From positions 2,356,001-2,420,000 of the forward strand of contig NC_047069.1 of NCBI RefSeq assembly GCF_902459465.1: DNA of 64,000 nt, written 5' to 3'. Positions 55,741-64,000 of this stretch are shown piece after piece. Numbering within the stretch: position 1 is the first letter of the stretch; every line of letters begins with the position of its first letter. A program made the position numbers and the translations under genes. The DNA comes from Asterias rubens. Taxonomy: Eukaryota > Echinodermata > Asteroidea > Forcipulatida > Asteriidae. The notes beneath the pieces were generated by a model. It searched no databases. It was given only the letters and a program-made list of their open reading frames with translations, and had not been told where the DNA came from.

Positions 55741-56589
55741 AATAGATTGGCAACCTTCACGACATGATCATGATGATGACCGGATATGCATGGGGGATGC
55801 ATGCATGCATGGTGTGACCACTTTGTGTCTGGAAAATCATTCATTATTTCCGTGTTATTGTTAGCAAGTACAGACTCTAGTCTATGTTGTTAGTTAGCGT
55901 TTTCCTCGATGGTTGGATTATTCATATTGGAAACAATGTCACATAGAACTGCCAGTTTTCTCATAATAATAAATTTGAGACATCACACATTTTCTTCCTG
56001 TTCCATCTACCTCCCAAAAATGGTTTAGAGAATTATATAGAGAATAGTGCATTTTTTCTTTCATTTTCACACACAGTCCCACAACACGTGTATCACACAT
56101 TTTCATTTATCCACATTTTGCTCGCAAAATATAAAGAAGGGTTAACGTCACTTGCCAATGAACCGATAATTTTAAAAGTCAGAATGGAAGGGGCCTACTT
56201 TATTTAACGTTTAGTTTTTACATGTTCAAAATTTTGTTCAGGTAATTAATTAAGGAAGGAATTAGGCTAGTTTAGTTATCGGTTGGTTCTACACCTGGTG
56301 GAAACAATGAACAAAGGGTCTAAATTCCTTAGGTTATTATTCCTACACTTTCATTATAATAATTAATGTATAGGTATGTATGGAATAAGACTTTTTTTCT
56401 GTATACTACTTTGAGGCTTTACTACAGAGGTTATCACAACCTTTTATTTTGTTTTCTTCTTTAATTTGTTATATACAGCAATGTAGTAATACCAGGAACA
56501 ATAACACAAGAGCCCTCTAAGGAGAAACTAGACAGGAAAGCTTCATCACCACCACCAGCCTGTTAAAGATACATTGTAATAACCCGAAC

Positions 56590-56765
56590 CCATGTCCGCC
56601 TTGTGACCAGGAGAACGGAGACCAGACAACTCGTCCGCCGGACAACTCGTCCGTTCGACCAACTCGATGGTTCAGACAACTCAACGGTTCGGACAACTCG
56701 ACGGATGATTTATTCAACCATCGGACAACTCGACTTGGGGTCAAGACAAGTCGACGGATGGCCTA
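56590..56765 (+). repeat. GC-rich degenerate minisatellite based on GGACAACTCG
   Basis: Around eight copies of (G/A)GACAA(C/G)TCG separated by variable spacers such as TCCG, ACGGTTC and ATGGTTC, in an otherwise AT-rich element. The frames over it (56517-56744, 56603-56815) are probably fortuitous. Confidence 0.7.
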
Positions 56766-57059
56766 GTCGGGAGAAGGAGGCTTACGATGAGATCGAGTGC
56801 TTCTTAAATATTTAGTTTGTGGATAAAAAACATGTCGTCTTGCTTGAATCCATTGATCACATGGCCTAACAGACACACAACAAGAAGATATCTTCCAAAA
56901 GCTTTCAAGAAATAAATTAAATTGAGGAAAGCTACAGAAATAATCAACTGTTTTGAATTGTTTACACAACACACATCAGATCTCAAACTTCGAGCACAAA
57001 CAGACAGCTACTCTACATCACAACACTTGTTAAATAGAATTATGTGGGTAAAGAGGAAA
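56766..57059. other. No recognised feature inside the transposon
   Basis: AT-rich sequence between the minisatellite and the SINE-like repeat; short frames on both strands show no recognisable motif. Confidence 0.35.
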
Positions 57060-57408
57060 CAAGGTTTAAATAGACTAGCTCTGGTGCTTCTGTTCAGCAG
57101 TGTGGGTTCGAATCATTGTCGTTCGAATCACTTGTTTCCCTGAGCAAGACACTTAACTTTAATTGCTTCTCTCCACCCAGGGTAAATCGATACCTGTGAT
57201 GGCAGAGATGGTTCTTGTGATTGATGTAGCCGAGTAGCACATACAATTGTTTGTTATTGTTTCACATGCTGTATACTTCTCATGGAGCTGAGATGGTTTG
57301 AGAACTGAATTAATGCACAGTGATGACCAGGGGAATTATGTTGGAAGTGCTTTGAGATGCCCTATGGGTGTGAAAAGCACTCCATAAAAACTGGTTATTA
57401 CTATTATG
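57060..57408 (+). repeat. SINE-like repeat with B-box and ATT tail
   Basis: Has a tRNA-type B-box (GTGGGTTCGAATC, about 57103) but no clear A-box; then a body with GAGCAAGACACTTAAC and CTCCACCCAGGGT, a pattern I associate with tRNA-derived SINEs of marine invertebrates. It ends AAAAGCACTCCATAAAAAC plus a short TTATTACTATTAT tail. The 5' part may be truncated. Confidence 0.5.
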
Positions 57409-57787
57409 GGTTGATGCAGGTTTAATTTTGACATTCAGCTGCATTTACAACACAATAAATCAAATATTTGTGGATTTCAATTTGTTTCTATGATGTCTAA
57501 AAAGGCCCTACAGTAATTGATCATGCATGCACATTCACAAACCAAACCAAATCAGGATACAAACACGGTTGTATTCGTTTTAAATTATTTATTCATATTA
57601 TCCAAACTTATTTATTATAAATTATTTAGATGTAAAATATAATTTGTTAAAATTATACATATTTAGACTTCAAGATTAAAGGTGGAATAAATTATCTTTG
57701 TTAAAAAATATGTGCAAGTAATACACTAATAAATTGTTTTTAAAGATCATTGCCATAGTTGGTCAAAATTTAAGGTCACAAAATTAA
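57409..57787. other. AT-rich sequence, nothing recognised
   Basis: Interior of the transposon between the SINE-like repeat and the next MITE. No open frame or repeat of note. Confidence 0.35.
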
Positions 57788-57988
57788 AGGGGCTATCTCA
57801 TCTGTCCTGCGGCTGTGCATGGAAATATTAACTGATGAACCCACCACATGATAACCTACATCCCAGGCATGGACATGCCCTTCCAGGATGTAGATGCGAG
57901 GGTGCCCAGGGTGTAGGTCACCGAGTGGTGGGTTCATCATTAGTTTATAGTTCCATGCACAACTGCAGGACAGGCGAGATAGCCCCTT
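57788..57988. mobile_element. TTAA-flanked hairpin MITE, AGGGGCTATCTC family (201 bp)
   Basis: Ends AGGGGCTATCTCATCTGTCC and, as reverse complement, AGGGGCTATCTCGCCTGTCC. TTAA at 57784-57787 and 57989-57992. The interior arms (GATGAACCCACCAC with GTGGTGGGTTCATC) nearly complete the hairpin. Confidence 0.8.
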
Positions 57989-58019
57989 TTAATGTGGTAC
58001 ATTGCTATTGGTAGGGGTA

Positions 58020-58160
58020 GGAAAAGTTATCAACTTTCATATGATACATTGATCATTGAATGGTTCTTCGCCATCAAAATTTAATACGAAATTGCTTGTT
58101 ACCAAGTTAGTTTTATACTAACAATTAGTTTGAGTAACTACCAACTGTGTCCAGTGCCTT
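58020..58160. mobile_element. Half copy of the AGGCAGTGGACAC MITE
   Basis: Ends GTGTCCAGTGCCTTTAA, matching the right end of the 12660 family, with related sequence for about 140 bases (GTTACCAAGTTAG). The partner end is missing. Confidence 0.55.
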
Positions 58161-58499
58161 TAACCTCTCTGAGGAACAAATGTATTTAAAACATATTAAA
58201 AAACTGTACATTTATTTGAACTGTTTCAAAAAATGAAATTAATATTTTTGTGCACACAGCTTGATCTCATTGTTGGACCTTCTTTATTGTTGTTCCCGCC
58301 TAATTTTCATGTTATTTTCATTTTCTGAAGGTGACTGTTTCCTTATCATCTTCTTTTGGAACGAGAGAAAATATACAAGCGTCTGGGTTAATTTGTCGAA
58401 GTGTGTACAGATCAAGACTTTCTAGAGTGGCTTTTAAAGTGACATCCACGTTAGATTTTACTGACCTGATCTGTCCACACCTGTCATAACGTGGTTTAA

Positions 58500-58680
58500 A
58501 GGGTCTATGTACTCTTTTCTAACATAAAACACAATGTCCACAAATTTACATTACACTTCCACAGTTTGAAGATAATGATAGTAGAAAGCCTCCCTTAAAA
58601 TATTACTTACTGAGGTGCTGTAGTTTTTGAGAAATGAGTAGAACAATGTCACAAAAATAATTTTGAAAAAGTTCTCTAAT
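58500..58680. mobile_element. Half of a TTAA-type hairpin element (GGGTCTATGTAC end)
   Basis: Begins after TTAA (58496-58499) with AGGGTCTATGTACTCTTTTC and continues CACAGTTTGAAGATAATGATAG. It looks like one arm of a hairpin MITE, but the mirror arm is absent. Facing frames at 58551-58857 run through it and have no recognised domain. Confidence 0.4.
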
Positions 58681-59361
58681 CCTAACAAAATGAAGATCTT
58701 TGACAGTACATGGTTCGAGCCCTGTTCCTTTGAGAAAATCTTGGTTCCATATGGATGCTTTCTCGGTGCAGGCCTGGGTCGTATACTCCAGCCGATTTGC
58801 TGCCTCCAACTTGAACAGTATTGCCGCAATATAGACTACACGCTTCTCCAAGGCTGATTAAAAAGCTAAAAGAAAAAGCAGGGCTTGTTATTAATTTGGT
58901 AGCCTATAGGTTACGTGCCCAAATCTACATCTATTGACAACTCTCAACCTAGGAAACAAGACCGCCCCGAAAAATGTACCTTCAACAAAGGCGCCCCATG
59001 GCAAGCTTCGCCCCTAGCATTGTCGACCCCCGGCAAAGTCGCCCCCTGGCTTGGATTAACTGTAAATTATTTCTCAAGTCGCCATGGTCACTGAAGCAAA
59101 CTTAAAGTGTTTGTTTTTTTATAATGAAAACTCGGAAAGATCATGACTGGGAAGTGGTGTGAGTCAAATGGCTTAATACTAAAGGGTTCATGGATGAAAA
59201 GCGGTATTTTGCTTACACACATTATTTTCATTCATAGATGAAATTGAAAATAAATAATTGTGAATAGGCAGCAGGCGTTGGGAGATGATCTGTTTATATA
59301 TTATTTATTGGGGTGACCTTGCCCGAGGATGACATTTTCGTGGGCAAGTAAGCTAGATTAC
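58681..59361. other. No recognised feature inside the transposon
   Basis: A run of CCCC-containing short motifs (GTCGCCCC(C), CGCCCC) at about 58965-59050 is the only unusual texture. No gene or RNA recognised. Confidence 0.35.
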
Positions 59362-59470
59362 CATCATCCGGATTACTCCTAGAACTATTTCGGTTTCATC
59401 TGCTATCGTCTCCAGTAACGGGAGACGATAGCAGACGAAACCGCAATAGTTCTAGGAGTACATCCGGATA
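59362..59470. repeat. Near-perfect hairpin, arms about 48 bp
   Basis: Left arm ATCCGGATTACTCCTAGAAC through GCTATCGTCTCC, right arm its reverse complement from GGAGACGATAGC to CCGGAT with few mismatches; the loop is about 6 bases. Could be a miniature element or the root of a cruciform. Confidence 0.75.
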
Positions 59471-60180
59471 TGGAGTGATTGTCCACAGTATGTATAGTTT
59501 GGCCGGTGGGGCGAGTTTGCTTGAGGAAACTTTTTAATTTGTATTTTTATTTTTATGAATGACAGCATTGAAATAAATGTTACTGAATTGAATTACCAAA
59601 ATATGTGATTGTGAACTGAACAAATTACCCTTCCCCTGATCTACATTTGGACCGCTATCAATTTGCAATTCAACTGCAATTATATTTCATAATAAAAACC
59701 GCAATGGCTCTCGAATATAACAAAAATAACAACGTACTAAGTAACTACTCAACTAGGCTAGAGCAACACTAACAGTAACAGTGGTCCGGTATAAATACGT
59801 GTAGGTCCCTACGTATTTTTCACGCTGTTCCCCAAAATAACAGAGATAGGCCCTATGCCTAGTTTGAAATTAAAAACAATTTAAATGAAAATACAAATTT
59901 AAAATGCCCGCTTGCCTAAGTTAAAAGTTTAATAAAGAACGTCAACAAGGTCAACGTGCTAGAGGCTTACCTGCCATGCATACACACAGTTGCGCAGAAC
60001 CACATATCCAGTTGTTTTAATCACAACCCAAGCACTCACAACTGTCATCGCTGACTACATACTGAATCTGAAATTCTTCACGAAATTACTGTACGATTCT
60101 CTATAGCGACTTGTTAAGTTGTAAGCCCAAAGTCTCCATGTACTGTCAGGCGACATTTTATAAAGTAACTTGCCAACCAG
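59471..60180. other. Right interior of the THAP-related transposon
   Basis: AT-rich with no recognised frame. ACTTACCTGCCATGCATACA-like sequence near 59970 contains a possible splice donor on the minus strand (AGGTAAG), compatible with a 5' exon reading leftward from the right terminus, but no coding exon is evident. Confidence 0.3.
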
Positions 60181-61099
60181 AAACTGCGCATGCGCTGGTT
60201 TCGCCCCAATGTTTGTAAACAAAAGAAAGGTCTATATCTCACAATGCACCTCATTCATCAGTCTGCGCTTGCGCAATGCACCTCATTCATCAGTCTGCGA
60301 TTGCGCAATGGTATTTGCGAAAAAGTCTATGGGCGGAGTTATCCTTTTGCCGCCAATAAGTACGTCTCAAAGTTAGTTCGCTAAAAGGAACCATTTATTG
60401 ATGCAGGATTTTATTTAAAAAGACCGGAGAGTGGGTGGTGGGTCCTGTGGCTATTTTGTAGTTAGTGTGAAATAGCAAAGCTTGATTGAAATAGTGATCC
60501 CGAGCTGTCCCGAGGGGTGGGCGGGGCTGGTGGTGTCTCGTGACACTGGTGGGAGGAGTTACGAAGTTATGATGTCCAACCAATGTTGTTGTTTTTGTTT
60601 AGGGTGGTTCTGACCTATTGGGATTAGAGGTCACGTATAGTGAAGCAGTTGATCGTTTTGATGAAGATTTGGGATTAAGCGTGTGAGTGTCTTTGGTTTC
60701 CCCGGAAATGGTTTCATTATTGTTGACACTTCATCGAATTAAACCTTTGTGTTTTACAAATAATATGGTGAAGTCCCTTCTCCTATTACTTTTGTCATAG
60801 CCCCTATAGTCTAGATATATGCATTGAACTCATACATGGTTCGGCGCACTGTGTGTAGGAAAACAAACATGTTGATTATTTTGGCCCTAGTAATGAAAAC
60901 CACGATAAACCTTTTTTCGTAGAGAGTTAATTTGATGGTTTATTCTTAAAAACTGAAGCCAAATTTGAATAAAGCTTTAGGGAATAAAACAGTTGCCGTT
61001 GAATCTTACAATTGTTTTCAATCTACAAATATAAATATAAACCACAAGGGAACTAACTGGTTACATTTTGAAATGATGTTTGGGGTGGAACAAAGAATT

Positions 61100-61171
61100 G
61101 ACTAGAGTGGGATTTGAACCAACGACCTCCGGATTAACGTGCCGGCGCTCTACCAACTGAGCTATCTAGCC
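61100..61171 (-). tRNA. tRNA-like sequence (GTT anticodon position), second copy
   Basis: Duplicate of 1589-1660 with the same cloverleaf, C at position 33 and intact A- and B-boxes; part of the near-identical segment, so not independent evidence of function. Confidence 0.45.
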
Positions 61172-61796
61172 CTATATTGGCGGTGTCCCTATTAAAATGT
61201 GTCAATATCTTTGTTCGGGGTGCCAGTCAGAAGCCATACAACCGTTAACTGCCGTGTAGCCAGGGACCACACCCAATTTACGATACAACCTGGGAAGCGG
61301 CAGCCAGGGGATCACCTTAAGGGGATGCGACTTTTTGTTTCAAATATCAATATAAACCACAAGGGAAACTGACTGGGTAAATTTTGAAATGATTTTTGGG
61401 GTTGAACAAAGAATTGACAATTCTTTGTTCAACCCCTAAAACCGATTTACAAATAACAACATTTTACGCTTGATGATTTGACGTTTAGATTAAAAGAGAA
61501 ATACCATACTCTATTTACTTCCCAAAACAGAGTAAACAGCCATTAATTTCAGTATTATTGTTTTAAAATCAACCAAAGATTTTAAATAAAATTCTCTTCA
61601 TCACCGATTGAGTGATTTAGATTGAATAGTAAGTCAAAAAAAAAGGCGCAAAGAAAAAGCAACTTACAAGCTCTTGATATTAGAATAGAGTTACCATGCA
61701 GAGTCATGCAAGTTTTCCGTTTATTACAAAAGAATAGCTGATAATAGATAGCATTATGTTATATTATTCTACCCAACATTATTTACTGTATTCTGG

Positions 61797-61969
61797 GAGA
61801 GTTGCGACAATTTGCGATTAGAAGCCATTTTGTTCCTAAGAAACGTATGGGCGAACACGGGGTGCCAGACTTGTCTGCGCAGCCATTGGGTTGTGCCGCA
61901 CTTGGAGACAACATGGCGTCCAGCAACCACGTGACCAAAGAAAACTGGTCCCTCCATGTCGCAACTCTC
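61797..61969. mobile_element. MITE with GAGAGTTGCGACA TIRs, second copy
   Basis: Duplicate of 2287-2459 carried in the near-identical segment. Confidence 0.6.
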
Positions 61970-62397
61970 TCAATACACAGCTCTGGCCTATGTATCCAAA
62001 CATTTAGCAAAGTATCGATATTTCGAAGACGGATATCAGCAGTTAAATCAATTGTTCTGTATTCACTTATCAAGTAAAGAATGTTTTATTATTATTAAAC
62101 ATGGCGTGATTATAATAATAATAATTACTTATGATTTTATTTAAAAGATGTAAATGATTCAAAGTAAGTTAATAGTTGGCGGATAGCAACCATATTAAGA
62201 TAATTTTGATTAATTATTTTCTCTTTTCTCACAGAACTCTTTTCAGAAATGTGATACAAACTTGACGCTCTGCCAATATTTGGATCTAGGATCCGTACAA
62301 CCTTGTTAGTATCTAGTATCAATGTTTCGGTTTGCTGTCAACAATCTACAAGTGATTTATCAGAATTATTGGTTACGGTTCTGACTGGAGCCGTTGT

Positions 62398-62950
62398 CTT
62401 CTCATAGTACGGTATTTACATGTTACATGAGAGCTGCTAATCATTAACCACTACGCATAGCTCTACATTCTTCTCATAGTACGGTATTTACACGTTACAT
62501 GAGAGCTGCTAATCATTAACCACTACGCATAGCTCTACACTCTTCTCATAGTACGGTATTTACATGTTACATGAGAGCTGCTAATCATTAACCACTGCAC
62601 ATAGCTCTACATTCTTCTCATAGTACGGTATTTACATGTTACATGAGAGCTGCTAATCATTAACCACTACGCATAGCTCTACATTCTTCTCATAGTACGG
62701 TATTTACATGTTACATGAGAGCTGCTAATCGTTAACCACTACGCATAGCTCTACATTCTTCTCATAGTACGGTATTTACATGTTACATGAGAGCTGCTAA
62801 TCATTAACCACTACGCATAGCTCTATATTCTTCTCATAGTACGGTATTTACATGTTACATGAGAGCTGCTAATCATAAACCACTACGCATAGCTCTACAT
62901 TTTTCTCATAGTACGGTATTTACATGTTACATGAGAGCTGCTAATCATTA
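62398..62950. repeat. 72-bp minisatellite, 7.7 units before the gap
   Basis: Same units and same variant order as 2889-3464; stops inside unit 8 at the run of N. Confidence 0.95.
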
Positions 62951-63050
62951 NNNNNNNNNNNNNNNNNNNNNNNNNNNNNNNNNNNNNNNNNNNNNNNNNN
63001 NNNNNNNNNNNNNNNNNNNNNNNNNNNNNNNNNNNNNNNNNNNNNNNNNN
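62951..63050. other. Assembly gap, 100 N
   Basis: Exactly 100 N, the usual placeholder for a gap of unknown size. Sequence on the two sides overlaps (62447-62950 equals 63052-63555). A 68-codon frame spanning the gap is meaningless. Confidence 0.98.
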
Positions 63051-63578
63051 TACCACTACGCATAGCTCTACATTCTTCTCATAGTACGGTATTTACACGT
63101 TACATGAGAGCTGCTAATCATTAACCACTACGCATAGCTCTACACTCTTCTCATAGTACGGTATTTACATGTTACATGAGAGCTGCTAATCATTAACCAC
63201 TGCACATAGCTCTACATTCTTCTCATAGTACGGTATTTACATGTTACATGAGAGCTGCTAATCATTAACCACTACGCATAGCTCTACATTCTTCTCATAG
63301 TACGGTATTTACATGTTACATGAGAGCTGCTAATCGTTAACCACTACGCATAGCTCTACATTCTTCTCATAGTACGGTATTTACATGTTACATGAGAGCT
63401 GCTAATCATTAACCACTACGCATAGCTCTATATTCTTCTCATAGTACGGTATTTACATGTTACATGAGAGCTGCTAATCATAAACCACTACGCATAGCTC
63501 TACATTTTTCTCATAGTACGGTATTTACATGTTACATGAGAGCTGCTAATCATTAACCACTACGCATAGCTCTACCTT
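63051..63578. repeat. 72-bp minisatellite, 7.3 units after the gap
   Basis: Resumes at the end of unit 1 and repeats units 2 to 8 with the same fingerprints as 2961-3464 and 62470-62950. Confidence 0.95.
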
Positions 63579-64000
63579 CTTTGTAATCTATGTGGCTGCT
63601 TATGCAAGAACATGTAGTCTTAAAACCACGTTTGCCTAGCTGGATGGAACTGAACATGAAACTTGGAGTTTCCTCTGACCGGTCTCTGGCTGTGATGTAC
63701 CTCATAATAATAGACCGATTGCGCTAACATTGTTTACATGTGATCATAGACCTGGGGTATAGAAAAACACAGTTACACAAGACATGGGAAGACTCGTACC
63801 GATGGACCATAATCGGCTGTATTCGTTAACTAACAGCGTTTACTAAAAAACGAAGCCCTGTTTTAGTTGAATGTTGTGACATTTATTTAAATAAACGCTG
63901 TTTGATAAATCCAGTTTTCTTCTACAAAAGTTTCTTTTGAGAGTATGGTTAGACTACGTTAATTACCGAGGTTTGAGCGAGCTCACGCGCCGTGAATTTT

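Larger units (their letters stand above)
55475..60232. mobile_element. 4.76-kb TIR DNA transposon, THAP-related, absent from the left copy
   Basis: The ends are GACCTTTCTTTTG and its reverse complement (13 bp perfect); similar subterminal sequence (TTGGTTGGCAA and CTGGTTGGCAA) lies about 50-60 bases in. The left-edge copy (704-735) has TATATA at this point and no element, so the insertion duplicated a 4-bp TATA (55471-55474, 60233-60236; the alternating TA makes 2 or 4 bp possible). It holds a broken THAP motif near its left end plus a minisatellite, SINE-like sequence and nested MITEs. No full transposase remains. P-element or Kolobok-type relatives are the main candidates because both use THAP domains. 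Confidence 0.8.
60237..64000. repeat. Near-identical copy of 721-3886
   Basis: Only a handful of substitutions and single-base indels separate it from 721-3886 (for example CCTGTGGCT for CCTGGGGCT, GGGAACTAAC for GGGAAACTAAC), apart from one extra CACCTCATTCATCAG variant at the start and the gap. This is far closer than the other unit-to-unit matches in the window. Confidence 0.95.

Noticed and set aside
62859..63065. A frame running across the N gap
   Set aside because: It contains unknown residues and minisatellite translation only.

Overview
This is eukaryotic, invertebrate nuclear DNA: AT-rich, dominated by tandem segmental duplications, hairpin MITEs (short non-autonomous DNA transposons), microsatellites and retroelement debris. 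Three intact single-exon genes encode RING / B-box / coiled-coil / NHL proteins (TRIM family). The TRIM-NHL expansion, a DIRS-type retroelement, a THAP-domain transposon remnant and several MITE families that I associate with sea stars suggest an echinoderm, probably an asteroid. That is inference from remembered families, not a database result.

The backbone is a tandem array of a paralogous unit. Each unit carries, in + strand order, a repeat-rich spacer, a TRIM 3' flank, a TRIM gene on the minus strand and its 5' flank. Unit 1 holds TRIM A (4792-6726). Unit 2 (about 10040-17303) holds TRIM B (15355-17283). Unit 3 (about 20290-27127) is a close copy of unit 2 and holds TRIM C (25172-27106). 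Unit 4 (about 28430-42380) holds a wrecked copy, TRIM D (34894-36533), which was split by a 1.05-kb terminal-inverted-repeat element and lost its RING/B-box/coiled-coil half at the junction with a truncated DIRS retroelement (36534-39110). Unit 5 (42380 onward) is swollen by a Ty3-like 5' LTR and gag fragment, a long inverted repeat, tandem repeats and MITEs. Its TRIM gene, if present, would start about 0.9 kb beyond the right edge.

The right end (54757-64000) repeats the left end (1-3886) almost base for base, apart from a 4.76-kb THAP-related DNA transposon (55475-60232) present only on the right and a 100-N assembly gap (62951-63050). The two sequences beside the gap overlap by 504 bp, exactly seven 72-bp minisatellite units. 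A misjoined haplotype or an unresolved tandem repeat is therefore a serious possibility.

Only the TRIM genes look like functional host genes. They are predicted E3 ubiquitin ligases whose C-terminal NHL propeller is the variable substrate-binding part. Their sequences suggest recent duplication, gene conversion and changes concentrated in a few NHL loops. No rRNA, CRISPR array or classical multi-exon gene was recognised, and no promoter could be assigned with confidence.
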